NCBI RefSeq assembly: GCF_014483895.1
Contig: NZ_CP059987.1
Coordinates: 2,046,001-2,110,000, forward strand
DNA from: Protaetiibacter sp. SSC-01
GTDB lineage: Bacteria > Actinomycetota > Actinomycetes > Actinomycetales > Microbacteriaceae
DNA length: 64,000 nucleotides
Reading direction: 5' to 3'
Made by a program: the position numbers and the translations under genes. Positions 23,975 to 33,613 of this stretch are shown one piece after another. The first letter of the stretch is position 1, and each line of letters starts with the position of its first letter. The notes below the pieces were generated by a model. That model was not told the origin of the DNA, did no database searches, and saw only the letters and a program-made list of their open reading frames with translations.

Positions 23975-26140
23975 ATGGCCGCCCGCTCCTCCCTGCCCCC
24001 TCTGGACGCGGGCCTCGTCGCGAGCCTCGTCGAGGGTCGGCACCCGCAGCCCCACGACTGGCTCGGCCAACACGAGCTCGGGGACGGATGGGTCATCCGC
24101 GCCGTGCGGCCGCTCGCCGAGTCGGTCACCGCGGTGCGCGCGGACGGCACGAAGGTGGCCCTCGAGCACGTCGAGGGCGGCCTCTGGCAGGGCTACGCCG
24201 CCGGACCGGGCCAGGCGTACCGCCTCGTCACGCGCTACCCCGACGGCCCCGACTGGGAGGCCGACGACGCCTACCGCTTCGTGCCGTCGATCGGCGAGAT
24301 CGACCTGTTCCTGTGGGGGGAGGGCCGCCACGAGCAGCTGTGGCACGTCTTCGGCGCCCACGTGAAGCAGCACGAGGGCGTCGACGGCACGGGCTTCGTC
24401 GTGTGGGCGCCGCACGCGCTGGCCGCGCGCGTCGTGGGCGACTTCAACTCGTGGAACGGTCGCGGGCATGCCATGCGCCGCCTCGACGACAACGGCGTGT
24501 GGGAGCTCTTCGTGCCCGGTGTCGGCGCGGGCGGCATCTACAAGTTCGAGCTGCTGACGCCCTCGGGCGAATGGGTCACGCGCGCCGACCCCATGGCGCG
24601 CTACACCGAGGTGCCGCCGCTCACGGGCTCGGTCGTCGGGCACTCGAGCTACCTCTGGAGCGACGACGAGTGGATGCGGTCGCGCGCCGAGCGCGACCCG
24701 CACCAGGGCCCCATGAGCGTCTACGAGCTGCACCTCGGCTCGTGGCGCCCCGGGCTCTCCTACCGCGCGGCCGCCGACGAGCTCATCGACTACGTGACCG
24801 AGCTCGGCTTCACGCACGTGGAGTTCCTGCCGCTCGCCGAGCATCCGTTCGGGGGTTCCTGGGGCTACCAGGTGACGGGCTACTACGCCCCGACGAGCCG
24901 CTTCGGGCATCCGGACGACTTCCGCTACCTCGTCGACCGCCTCCACCAGGCGGGCATCGGCGTCATCATGGACTGGGTTCCCGCGCACTTCCCCAAGGAC
25001 GAGTGGGCGCTCGCACGCTTCGACGGCGCGCCCCTCTACGAGCACTCCGACCCGCGCATCGGCGAGCACCCCGACTGGGGCACGCTCGTGTTCGACTTCG
25101 CGCACTCCCAGGTGCGCAACTTCCTCGTCGCGAACGCCCTCTACTGGCTCGAGGAGTTCCACATCGACGGGCTGCGCGTCGACGCGGTCGCGAGCATGCT
25201 CTACCGCGACTACTCGCGCAAGGAGGGCGAGTGGGTGCCCAACATCCACGGCGGCCGCGAGAACCTCGAGGCGATCTCGTTCCTGCAGGAGGTCAACGCG
25301 ACCGCCTACAAGCGCAACCCCGGCATCGTCATGATCGCCGAGGAGTCGACGTCGTGGCCCGGCGTCACGCACCGCACGAGCGACGGGGGCCTCGGCTTCG
25401 GGCTCAAGTGGAACATGGGCTGGATGCACGACTCGCTGCAGTACATGCACGAGGACCCGATGTGGCGCGGCAGCCACCACAACGACATCACCTTCTCGTT
25501 CGTGTACGCGTTCAGCGAGTCGTTCCTGCTTCCCATCAGCCACGACGAGGTCGTGCACGGCAAGGGCTCGCTGCTCGCGAAGATGCCGGGCGACCAGTGG
25601 CAGAAGCTCGCGAACGTGCGCGCCTACCTCGCGTTCATGTGGGCGCACCCCGGCAAGCAGCTGCTCTTCATGGGCTCCGAGTTCGGCCAGCCGTCGGAGT
25701 GGAGCGAGCAGCGCGGGCTCGACTGGTGGATCCTCGATCAGCCCGTGCACCAGGGTCTCGCGCGCCTCGTGGGGCAGCTCAACCGCGTCTACCGCGAGCA
25801 GCCGGCGCTCTGGGAGCAGGATGCCGACCCCGCGGGCTTCGAGTGGATCACGAGCGACCCTGCGAACAACGTCGTCGCGTTCGTCCGCCGCTCGCGCGAC
25901 GGCCGCGAGCTCGTGTGCATCGTGAACTTCGGCGGCAACCCGGTCGGCCCGTACCGCGTGGGGCTGCCCGCGGCGGGCGAGTGGGTCGAGCTGCTCAACT
26001 CGGATGCCGTGGAGTTCGGCGGGTCGGGCGTCGGCAACTACGGCCGCGTCACGGCGAGCGCCGACGGATGGCACGGCCAGCCGGCATCCGTCGAGCTCAC
26101 GCTGCCGCCGCTCGCGGCGCTGTGGCTCGTGCGCGGCTGA
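23975..26140 (+). CDS. glgB: 1,4-alpha-glucan branching enzyme GlgB
   Basis: A 721-residue GH13_9 branching enzyme that makes the alpha-1,6 branches of glycogen. It carries two N-terminal CBM48-like domains (about 15-110 and 115-215, the second with FVVWAPHA and DFNSWNG), the barrel with Asp403 (LRVDAVASML) and Glu456 (IAEEST) 53 residues apart, ISHDEVVHGK, and a C-terminal beta domain. The length and N1-N2 layout match mycobacterial GlgB. It starts one base after the glgE stop; GlgE and GlgB act together in the GlgE pathway. It converges on the ybbN-like gene with 9 bases between the stops. Confidence 0.96.
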   Translation: MAARSSLPPLDAGLVASLVEGRHPQPHDWLGQHELGDGWVIRAVRPLAESVTAVRADGTKVALEHVEGGLWQGYAAGPGQAYRLVTRYPDGPDWEADDAYRFVPSIGEIDLFLWGEGRHEQLWHVFGAHVKQHEGVDGTGFVVWAPHALAARVVGDFNSWNGRGHAMRRLDDNGVWELFVPGVGAGGIYKFELLTPSGEWVTRADPMARYTEVPPLTGSVVGHSSYLWSDDEWMRSRAERDPHQGPMSVYELHLGSWRPGLSYRAAADELIDYVTELGFTHVEFLPLAEHPFGGSWGYQVTGYYAPTSRFGHPDDFRYLVDRLHQAGIGVIMDWVPAHFPKDEWALARFDGAPLYEHSDPRIGEHPDWGTLVFDFAHSQVRNFLVANALYWLEEFHIDGLRVDAVASMLYRDYSRKEGEWVPNIHGGRENLEAISFLQEVNATAYKRNPGIVMIAEESTSWPGVTHRTSDGGLGFGLKWNMGWMHDSLQYMHEDPMWRGSHHNDITFSFVYAFSESFLLPISHDEVVHGKGSLLAKMPGDQWQKLANVRAYLAFMWAHPGKQLLFMGSEFGQPSEWSEQRGLDWWILDQPVHQGLARLVGQLNRVYREQPALWEQDADPAGFEWITSDPANNVVAFVRRSRDGRELVCIVNFGGNPVGPYRVGLPAAGEWVELLNSDAVEFGGSGVGNYGRVTASADGWHGQPASVELTLPPLAALWLVRG

Positions 26141-26149
26141 CCGACCGGC

Positions 26150-27070
26150 TCAGTACAGCAGCGACGCGAGCCGCGCGCGGGCCGCGATGACGCGCGGGTC
26201 CTCGGCGCCCGCGACCTCGAAGTACTCGAGCAGGCGCGCGCGGATGCGGTCGCGGTCCTCGGAGGATGCTCCCGCGAAGAGGTCGAGCAGCCGCCCGAAG
26301 GCGTCCTCGAGGTGGCCGCCGCTCACGTCGAGGTCGGCGACGTCGAGCTGCGCGTCGACGTCCTGCGGGCCGGCCGCGGCCGCATCCCGGATCTCGGCGG
26401 CTGTCTTGCCGCTCAGCCGGTCGAGCAGCGACACCTGTGCGAGCCCCGCGACGGCCTCGTGGTCGCGCGGGTTCTCGGCGATCGCCTTGCGGTACGCGGC
26501 GATCGCGGCCGGGTAGTCGCCCGCCGAGATCGCGTCGTAGGCCTCCTGGTGCAGCGGGGGCAGCGGCGCGGGCTCGGGCTCGGCGGCCTCCTCGCCCTCT
26601 CCCCCGCCGGCGGGCACGGTCCCCGTGACGCCGTTCTCGGCGGCGAGCTGCAGCAGCTCGTCGAACACCTGCCGCACCTCCTGCTCGGACGGGATGCCGA
26701 TGAAGAGGTTCACGGGACGGCCCCCGACGACCGCGGCGACGGCGGGAACCTCGCGCACCTGGAACGCCTGGGCGATCTGCGGGCTCACGCTGCCGTCGAC
26801 GACCGCGAGCACGAGGCGGCCCCCGTAGCTCTCGACGATGGGCCCGAGCGCGGAGCTCAGACCGGGGGCGATGATCTCGACGACGACGGGCACGCGCGTC
26901 GAGAGCTGCAGGACGCTCTCGAAGGTCGCATCCGAGCTGTCGAAGACGAGCGACGACTCGGCGGATGCCGCACCCTCGGAGCGGGCACCGCGCGCGGGCT
27001 CAGCCGCGCGCCTCACGAGTCCGGACAGGTCGACGGCGCCGCGCAGGTTCGCGGGAGGCAGATCGGTCAC
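26150..27070 (-). CDS. Thioredoxin-like TPR co-chaperone (YbbN/CnoX-like)
   Basis: A 306-residue protein with an N-terminal thioredoxin fold (about 40-150) and a C-terminal helical TPR part (about 175-300), the layout of YbbN/CnoX, a chaperone-like holdase linked to GroEL and DnaK in Escherichia coli. The redox site is missing: where CxxC should be, the sequence reads EIIAPGLSS, so it cannot act as a disulfide oxidoreductase. Loss of the motif is usual in this family. The GTG start has TACCGT 7 bases upstream on the minus strand and may be leaderless. It is followed on the opposite side by glgB. Confidence 0.88.
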   Translation of the reverse strand: MTDLPPANLRGAVDLSGLVRRAAEPARGARSEGAASAESSLVFDSSDATFESVLQLSTRVPVVVEIIAPGLSSALGPIVESYGGRLVLAVVDGSVSPQIAQAFQVREVPAVAAVVGGRPVNLFIGIPSEQEVRQVFDELLQLAAENGVTGTVPAGGGEGEEAAEPEPAPLPPLHQEAYDAISAGDYPAAIAAYRKAIAENPRDHEAVAGLAQVSLLDRLSGKTAAEIRDAAAAGPQDVDAQLDVADLDVSGGHLEDAFGRLLDLFAGASSEDRDRIRARLLEYFEVAGAEDPRVIAARARLASLLY

Positions 27071-27075
27071 GGAGA

Positions 27076-28941
27076 CTACGGTACTTCGCTCGCCGCCACG
27101 AGGCCGTCCGCGAACCCGAGCACGCGCACCTGCTGGTCGCTCGCCGTCGCCGGCGGCACGTAGAACAGGATCTGCACGGCGTACAGGGCGGTGAGGCCCT
27201 TCGTCGTGCTCTGCTTCTGCGAGAGGGCCTTCACGGCGCCCTTCGGGTTGATCGCGGCGCCCGTCTCGGACGGTCGCACGGTCTCCGACTCGCGCACCTC
27301 GACCACGACGATCGCACCCGTGTCGTTCGCCGCGAGGGCGACGATCGGGGCGGTGCTCGCCGTGTTCGCGTACTCGAAGTTCACGTTGGCGGTGCTCGCC
27401 TTGCGGGTCTCCTTGTAGCCGGCGCCGAGCTTCTCGTTGAGGAAGTCGTCGGTGAGGTCGAAGCTCGCCGCGAACTCCGACGCAGCCCCCTTCAACAGCA
27501 CGTCGCCGTACTCGGCCGACAGGCGGGCCGGCGGATACGCGAGCAGCTTCGTGTCGGTCGGGTAGCGCGAGGCGCCGAGCTCGATGGGCGCGACCTCGGG
27601 AACCGACTGCGTGAGCCGCACGAGGTACTGCACCTGGTACTGGGCGCGCGGTGACTCCTGCACGAACATGAGGCCGTACTCGGCTCCGTCGGACGAGTCG
27701 ATCGCCGCGAACACGGCGCGCGGCCAGTCGCGCTGCTGCTGCGGCAGCACGAGACGGATCTCGCCGTCCGGGAACACGGGGACGGCCGGGATCGCGGCGT
27801 CCACCTTGCGCGCGGCGTAGTTCGCGGTGCGCAGCTCGAGCGCCGGGCCCGCGAGACGCGCGGCCGCGAGCGTGGCGTCACCGGCGGCATCCGCTTCCGC
27901 GACGGCGTCGGCGACGCGCGAGACGATGCGGGTGAACTGCTGTTTGGTGACCACCGGCGGGTCGATCTCGTCGGCGGGCGCGGCGGTGCCGGTGGCCGAC
28001 GGCACGGGCGCGTCGGGCGTATCCGAGGTGCACGCGCTCAGCGCGAGCGCGCCCACGAGGAGGACCGGGAGCGCCGCGAAGCTCCGGCGACGGCCGCGGC
28101 TCGTCGCGTCGTCGCCCGGGGTGAGGGCGGCGCGCTTCGGCGCGGGCTTGAGCTGGGCGGGCCGCGGCGGCTTCGGCATCTTCGGGGTCTTCGGGGCCTT
28201 GCGACGCGGGCCGTGGCGGCGGCGGGCGTGGACGAGCGCCCAGATGAGGGCGATGAGCCCGAGCAGGAGAGCGGCGATGCCGCCGATGATGAGCGGGCCC
28301 GACCACGGGGTCGAGTTGTCGAGCGGCCACGTGACCGAGATGCTCGCGGGCGCGGCGGTCGAACCGTCGCCCGCGATGATGACCGAGACGTCGGTCGGCA
28401 CGTTGACCTTGCGCACGAGGGAGCCCTCGCCCTCGAACTCCTGGATCCACAGGTCGCTGCCGACGGGCGAGGCCTCGACGGGCTCGGCGTCGTCGGTCGT
28501 GGCGTCGGCGGACTCCTCGGACCCCTCAGCGGGCGTCTCGCTCGCGGTCGGGGTCGCGCTCGGCGACGGGGTCGCGCCGGGCTCCTCGGAGGGCTCCTCC
28601 TCGCCGTCGCGCACGGCGAGGTCGCCCGCGACGAGCTCGCCGGTCTCCTCGTCGAGGCGGATCGCGGCGGCGGGCGAGCCGGTCACCCACGCGCGCACGT
28701 CGTCGCCGCGGCCGTAGGCCATGAAGACGGGCTGCGAGCCCGTGCCGTCGATCTCGACCAGCTGGGCGCCGGGGTGCGCGTTGAGCGCTGCGCCGTCGAT
28801 GACGACGAAAGGCGCGCCGCCCTCCACGTCGACGGACGACGTGATGTGGTCGGGGCCTTCCCAGATGGTGCGCTGCGCGACACCGACGCCGATGGACAGC
28901 GCGGCGCCGACGAACAGCACGATCGCGATCACGAATCGCAC
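27076..28941 (-). CDS. Membrane protein fused to a lipoprotein-like domain
   Basis: A 621-residue protein in two parts. Residues 1-22 are a membrane span, 23-210 an outside region with an acidic Pro/Ser/Thr-rich linker (115-160), 216-238 a second span, and 240-290 a strongly basic Lys/Arg/Pro segment. Then follows what looks exactly like a lipoprotein signal, RRRSFAALPVLLVGALALSAC with the lipobox Cys at 304, and a 300-residue domain with many beta strands (305-621). There is no start codon in front of the second signal and no frame break, so it reads as one chain. I do not recognise either domain. The GTG start has GAGAGGAG 7 bases upstream. Confidence 0.75.
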   Translation of the reverse strand: MRFVIAIVLFVGAALSIGVGVAQRTIWEGPDHITSSVDVEGGAPFVVIDGAALNAHPGAQLVEIDGTGSQPVFMAYGRGDDVRAWVTGSPAAAIRLDEETGELVAGDLAVRDGEEEPSEEPGATPSPSATPTASETPAEGSEESADATTDDAEPVEASPVGSDLWIQEFEGEGSLVRKVNVPTDVSVIIAGDGSTAAPASISVTWPLDNSTPWSGPLIIGGIAALLLGLIALIWALVHARRRHGPRRKAPKTPKMPKPPRPAQLKPAPKRAALTPGDDATSRGRRRSFAALPVLLVGALALSACTSDTPDAPVPSATGTAAPADEIDPPVVTKQQFTRIVSRVADAVAEADAAGDATLAAARLAGPALELRTANYAARKVDAAIPAVPVFPDGEIRLVLPQQQRDWPRAVFAAIDSSDGAEYGLMFVQESPRAQYQVQYLVRLTQSVPEVAPIELGASRYPTDTKLLAYPPARLSAEYGDVLLKGAASEFAASFDLTDDFLNEKLGAGYKETRKASTANVNFEYANTASTAPIVALAANDTGAIVVVEVRESETVRPSETGAAINPKGAVKALSQKQSTTKGLTALYAVQILFYVPPATASDQQVRVLGFADGLVAASEVP

Positions 28942-29234
28942 GGATGAACTCCTCTCGAGCTGCCACGCGGAGGGCTCCACGCGGTCCACCAGGACTCGAT
29001 CGTCGGGGCGGACCCCGCCGTCGGGGGTTCGACGGGGCAGCAGGCAAAGACATCCCAGGTTAGCGGACGGTCCCGCCGTGACCCCGGATGCGGCCCGAAA
29101 GCCGCCTGGGAGTCCCCTGACCGGGTTCGAGGCCCTCCGGCCACGGCTCACGCGTGCGCCGATTACACTACGGAGGGGTTCCCCGCCATGAGGCGAGGCC
29201 GATGACCCCTGATCTTCCCGAGCGAGGAGCGCAC

Positions 29235-31778
29235 GTGGCGGCAGACGACGCGGGATTCACCACCGAGCTTCGCGGCTACAAGAAGGACGAGGTCGACCAG
29301 GCCGTCGCGGCCCTCCGACGCGACCTCATCAAGGCCAACAGCGACCGAGGCGACGCCCTCAAGGAGGTCAAGCGCCTCCAGGCGCTCGCCGAGGACCTGC
29401 AGGCCGAGCTCGACGAGGTGGGCAGCCCCACCTACGCGGGCCTCGGCACGAAGCTCGAGAATACCCTCCGTGTCGCCGAGGAGCAGTCGACGCGCCTCAT
29501 CGCGCAGGCCGACATCGACGCCGAGAAGCTGCGCGCGAGCGTGCAGCAGGAGGTCGAGACGCTCCGCTCGGATGCCGCCGAGACCGCCGATCGGCTCGTC
29601 GCGGATGCGCAGGCCCAGGCCGACCGCATCCTCACGGGCGCCCGGAGCGAGGCCGACGAGATCGTCGCCCGCGCCTCTGCGGACGCCGAGGCGACGACCC
29701 AGGAGGCGCTGCGCGAGGCCGCCGCCATCCGCGGCGCCGTCGCCACGGAGGTCGCGGAGACCCGCGCCGCCGGCCGTCGCGAGGTCGCGGCGCTGCGCGC
29801 CGAGGCCGAGCGCGAGGTCGCCGAGCTGCGCGTCGTCGCTCAGCGCGAGGTCGCGGAGGCCCGCGAGGCCGCCGCCGCGCTCGCCCGCGACACCGAGAAG
29901 GGCCGTGCGGAGTTCGAGGCCGAGGACGCGCGACTGCGTGCCCAGCTCGCCCACGACCTCGAGCAGGGGCGCACCGACCTCGAGCGGGAGATCACCGAGG
30001 CGCGGGAGAAGCTGCGCATCGACACGGAGGCCGCGACGGCCGCCCTCGACGCCGACACCCGCCGTGCCCGCGCCGAGCTCGAGGAGCGCACGGCCGCCGA
30101 GCGCGCCGCCCTCGAGGCCGAGATCGCGAACTCCCGCGCATCCCTCGAGACCGACACCGCGGCTCAGCGCGCGGCGCTCGAGACCGAGGTCGCCGACCGC
30201 CGAGCCGCACTCGAGACCGAGCTCACGCGCCTGCGCGCCGAGCTCGACGACGAGCTCACGCGCACACGGGCCGAGCTGGCGTCGGAGGTCGAGTCGACGC
30301 GCGCGACCCTCGCGGGCGACCGCGAGCGCACCGCCGCCGAGCTCGAGCACGAGGTCACGACCGCCCGTGCCTCGCTCGCCGAGGAGCTCGCGACCGCCCG
30401 CACCGAGCTCGAGCGCGAGGCCGCCACGACCCGCAGCGACCTCGAGCGCGAGGTCGCGACCGCGCGCGCCGAGCTCGATCGGGAGATCACGACGGCCCGC
30501 GCCGAGCTCGAGCAGGAGCTCGGCAACGCCCGCGCCGCCCTCGCCGCCGAGCTCGACCAGGTCCGCGCCGCACAGGAGGCGGAGCTCACGGCAGCGCGCG
30601 AGACCCAGGAGGCCGAGCTCGCATCCGCTCGCGCACAGCAGGAGACCGACCTCACCGCCGCCCGCGAGAAGCAGGAGGCGGAGCTCGCGAACCTGCGCCA
30701 GACGACCCTCGCCGAGCTCGAGGCCGCCCGCGCCGCCCAGGAGGCGCAGCTCACCGCCGCGCGCGAGGCGCACGACACGGAACTCGCGAACGCCCGCAAG
30801 GTGCTCGACACCGAGCTGCGCACCTCGCGCAAGGCGCTCAAGACCGAGCTCGAGCAGCGCCGTACGGCCGAGGAGACGGAGCTCGCGGCCCGCCGCACGG
30901 CATGGGAGACCGAGGAGACCACGGGACGCGAGGGCTGGGCCGCCGAGCTCGCCGCCGCCCGCGAGGCCCTCGAGGCCGAGCTCGCCGCGCGTCGCGCCGA
31001 GGCCGAGCACGAGGTCGCGCGCCTCCGCGAGGCCGCGGCGACCGAGACGGGCAAGCTGCGCGCCGACACCGACCGCGACGTCGCCCGCATCCGCGCCGAG
31101 CTCGCCGCCGAGGAGCAGGCCCACCGCGCCCGCATCGCCCACGAGGCCGACGAGCAGGCGTCGCGCCTCGCCGCCGAGGCCGAGCAGGCCCGCGCCGATC
31201 TCAACGTCGAGCTCGCGGCCCGTCGCGACGAGGCCGAGAAGGAGTACGTCGCCGCGCAGCAGGAGGCGGCCGCGTCGACGCAGAAGTACCTCGACGAGGC
31301 CACCGCGCAGCTGCAGGAGGCATCGGCCCGCGCCGCCGAGAAGCGCGCCGAGGTCGAGAAGCTCCAGACCGAGGGCGTCGCCGAGGCCCGCGCGATCGTC
31401 GACGACGCCCGCACCTCGGCGACCGCGACGACACGCGACGCCGAGAAGACGGCCAAGAAGATCGTGCGCGACGCCGAGAAGCAGGCGAAGGCGCTCCTCG
31501 ACGACGCCGAGCAGCGGCTCGCGAAGATCCGCGTCGAGCGCGAGGCCGTCGCCGGCTACTTCGAGAGCCTCCGGGGCCTGCTCGCGGGCGCCGACAAGCT
31601 CGCGATGCCCGACTTCCCCGTGCCGGCCGACGAGGAGCCGGCGGCGGCGCAGCTAGCGGCCGCGCCCGAGGCGCCCACGGCATCCGAGGCCCCGGAGGAG
31701 GCGTCGACCGACGACGCCGAGCCTCCCGCGGACGAGCCGAACACGCACGCGACCGCGCACGCCCGCGCCGACGGCTGA
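29235..31778 (+). CDS. Very long DivIVA-domain coiled-coil protein
   Basis: An 847-residue cytoskeleton-like protein. The first 60 residues hold a DivIVA-type domain (FTTELRGYKKDEVDQAV), which in DivIVA/Wag31 binds curved membrane. From about residue 60 to 790 it is one continuous coiled coil with many degenerate repeats of the type RAELEREVATARAELE, almost only Ala, Glu, Arg, Thr, Asp, Leu. The end is acidic and disordered. It has the composition of Scy/FilP-like polar organisers. The GTG at 29235 was chosen because AGGAG lies 5 bases before it; ATG 29202 is an alternative and overlaps a five-codon frame that starts at 29188 behind GGAGGGG. The gap from 28941 to here (293 bases) has only a possible TACACT box at 29164. 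Confidence 0.85.
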   Translation: MAADDAGFTTELRGYKKDEVDQAVAALRRDLIKANSDRGDALKEVKRLQALAEDLQAELDEVGSPTYAGLGTKLENTLRVAEEQSTRLIAQADIDAEKLRASVQQEVETLRSDAAETADRLVADAQAQADRILTGARSEADEIVARASADAEATTQEALREAAAIRGAVATEVAETRAAGRREVAALRAEAEREVAELRVVAQREVAEAREAAAALARDTEKGRAEFEAEDARLRAQLAHDLEQGRTDLEREITEAREKLRIDTEAATAALDADTRRARAELEERTAAERAALEAEIANSRASLETDTAAQRAALETEVADRRAALETELTRLRAELDDELTRTRAELASEVESTRATLAGDRERTAAELEHEVTTARASLAEELATARTELEREAATTRSDLEREVATARAELDREITTARAELEQELGNARAALAAELDQVRAAQEAELTAARETQEAELASARAQQETDLTAAREKQEAELANLRQTTLAELEAARAAQEAQLTAAREAHDTELANARKVLDTELRTSRKALKTELEQRRTAEETELAARRTAWETEETTGREGWAAELAAAREALEAELAARRAEAEHEVARLREAAATETGKLRADTDRDVARIRAELAAEEQAHRARIAHEADEQASRLAAEAEQARADLNVELAARRDEAEKEYVAAQQEAAASTQKYLDEATAQLQEASARAAEKRAEVEKLQTEGVAEARAIVDDARTSATATTRDAEKTAKKIVRDAEKQAKALLDDAEQRLAKIRVEREAVAGYFESLRGLLAGADKLAMPDFPVPADEEPAAAQLAAAPEAPTASEAPEEASTDDAEPPADEPNTHATAHARADG

Positions 31779-31785
31779 CGGATAG

Positions 31786-31817
31786 CCTTTCCCTATCCGC
31801 GCGCGCGGAGGGAAAGG
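31786..31817 (+). promoter_or_regulatory. Hairpin covering the ribosome-binding site of the AI-2E transporter gene
   Basis: CCTTTCCCT (31786-31794) pairs perfectly with AGGGAAAGG (31809-31817); an inner CCGCG/CGCGG pair extends the stem. The right arm contains the purine-rich GGAGGGAAAGG that would act as the ribosome-binding site for the ATG at 31819. It starts 7 bases after the coiled-coil gene's stop, so it may limit translation of the transporter, end some transcripts, or both. Confidence 0.55.
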
Positions 31818-31818
31818 G

Positions 31819-32886
31819 ATGTCGATGAAGATCCAGAACGCGTTCCGGCTCGGACTGTTCGGCGGGTTGGGCGTGCTCGTGGCCGTGCTCATCGGCACGG
31901 GCATCGGCAACCTCGCCACGATCCTGACCTACGTGGGCGCCGCGCTGTTCCTCGCGCTCGGCGTCGACCCCGCCGTGTCGTTCCTCGAGAAGCACAAGGT
32001 GCCGCGCCCGCTCGCGATCGTCACGGTGCTGACGCTCATCCTCGCCGTGTTCGCGGGCTTCATCTTCGCGATCATCCCCGTCATCGCCGACCAGGTCGGC
32101 AACCTCATCACCCAGGTGCCGAAGCTCGTCGAGGCGATCGGAGACCAGAAGGCGCTCGAGGAGTGGTGGGCCACCTACGTCAACTGGATCGAGTACGACG
32201 ACGCGCTCAAGAACGTGCAGGACTGGTTCACGGGCAACCTCGAGGCCATCACGTCGGGCGTGCTCAACACGGTGTTCACGGTCGTCGGCGGCGTCTTCGG
32301 CGGCCTCATCGTGCTCATCCTCATGCTGTACTTCGTGGCGTCGCTCGGGGGCATCAAGCGCGCGATCTACCAGCTCGTGCCGGCGTCGAAGCGCGAGAAG
32401 TTCATCGACATCTCGGAGCAGATCTCGAGCTCGGTCGGCCGCTACGTCGTCGGGCAGGTCGCGCTCGGCGCATGCAACGGCGTGCTGACGTTCCTGTTCC
32501 TCACGGTGCTCGGCGGCATCCTCGGCGACCCGATCGAGTACGCGGCGCTCCTCGCGTTCATCGCGTTCCTGTTCTCGCTCGTGCCGCTCGTCGGCACGAT
32601 CACCGGTTCCGTCATCATCACGCTCGCCGTGTGGCTCTTCGACGGACCGCCCGCCGTCATCGTCGTGGGCATCTGGTACCTCGTGTACATGCAGGTCGAG
32701 GCCTACGTGCTGAGCCCCAACATCATGAACCGCGCCGTCAAGGTGCCGGGCGTCGTCGTCGTGATCGCGGCCCTCGCGGGCGGAACGCTGCTCGGCATCC
32801 TGGGAGCGCTCGTCGCGATCCCCGTCGCGGCGTCGATCCTCATCATCGTCAAGCAGGTCATCATCCCGCGCCAGAACGAGCTCTGA
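31819..32886 (+). CDS. AI-2E family transporter (membrane permease)
   Basis: A 355-residue membrane protein of the AI-2E/UPF0118 family. About eight spans are arranged as in the family: a pair at about 10-50, one at 65-90, a long polar segment (95-145), then the C-terminal five spans with the conserved GILGDPIEYAALLAFIAF region and VEAYVLSPNIM. The family holds putative exporters of autoinducer-2 and Na+(Li+)/H+ antiporters, so the substrate is open. It starts 41 bases behind the coiled-coil gene with the hairpin above in the gap. ATG 31825 is a second possible start. It converges on the hydrolase gene with 4 bases between. Confidence 0.92.
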   Translation: MSMKIQNAFRLGLFGGLGVLVAVLIGTGIGNLATILTYVGAALFLALGVDPAVSFLEKHKVPRPLAIVTVLTLILAVFAGFIFAIIPVIADQVGNLITQVPKLVEAIGDQKALEEWWATYVNWIEYDDALKNVQDWFTGNLEAITSGVLNTVFTVVGGVFGGLIVLILMLYFVASLGGIKRAIYQLVPASKREKFIDISEQISSSVGRYVVGQVALGACNGVLTFLFLTVLGGILGDPIEYAALLAFIAFLFSLVPLVGTITGSVIITLAVWLFDGPPAVIVVGIWYLVYMQVEAYVLSPNIMNRAVKVPGVVVVIAALAGGTLLGILGALVAIPVAASILIIVKQVIIPRQNEL

Positions 32887-32890
32887 GCGG

Positions 32891-33613
32891 TCAGGCGGTC
32901 GGCCACTCCCGCGGGAGCGGCAGCGCCGCGGGGTTGACGACCCCCACGAGCTCGCTCAGCACGCGGTAGGTCTGCTTCTCCCCCACCCAGAGGTGCTTGC
33001 CGTCCTCGACGGCGATGAGCTCCGCCTCGGGCACGGCGGCGCCGAAGCGCTCCTGCGCCTCCGGCGGGCGCAGGTAGTCGTCGAGCTCGGGCACGACCGC
33101 GACGAGGCGCTTGCCGCTGCCCGCCCACGCGGCGAGCTCGGCATCCGTCGTGCGTCGCAGCGGCGGCGAGAGCAGGATGGCGCCCTCGATCGGGTGCTCG
33201 AGGCCCCACTTGAGCGACACCTCGGTGCCGAACGACCAGCCGACGAGCCACGGATGCGGCAGGCCGCGCTGGGCGACGAGCGCCATCGCCGCGGCGAGAT
33301 CGTGCCGCTCGTCGACGCCGTCACCGAAGGAGCCCTCGCTCGTGCCGCGCGGCGAGGTGACGCCGCGGAAGTTGAAGCGCAGCACCGCGAGGTCGGCGAG
33401 CGCGGGAAGGCGGGCGGCGGCCTTGCGGATGATGTGCGAGTCCATGAAGCCGCCGTGCGTCGGCAGCGGGTGCAGGCACACGAGCGTCGCGACGGGGTCC
33501 GCCGTCTCGGGGAGCGAGAGCTCGCCGACGAGCGTGAGGCCGTCGGCGGTCGTCAGCTCGATGTCCTCGCGGAACGCGGGCAGCTCGACGCCCCCGGTGA
33601 TCTCGATGGTCAC
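32891..33613 (-). CDS. Alpha/beta hydrolase superfamily protein
   Basis: A 240-residue cytoplasmic alpha/beta hydrolase of the COG2945-like type. The nucleophile elbow is GWSFG with Ser in the centre; a likely Asp is in PELDDYLRP and the His in EDGKHLWVG near the C-terminus. The oxyanion region is LHPLPTHGG. The preferred substrate cannot be told from sequence. The GTG start overlaps the stop of the small zinc-ribbon gene (GTGA), so the two form an operon. Confidence 0.87.
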   Translation of the reverse strand: MTIEITGGVELPAFREDIELTTADGLTLVGELSLPETADPVATLVCLHPLPTHGGFMDSHIIRKAAARLPALADLAVLRFNFRGVTSPRGTSEGSFGDGVDERHDLAAAMALVAQRGLPHPWLVGWSFGTEVSLKWGLEHPIEGAILLSPPLRRTTDAELAAWAGSGKRLVAVVPELDDYLRPPEAQERFGAAVPEAELIAVEDGKHLWVGEKQTYRVLSELVGVVNPAALPLPREWPTA

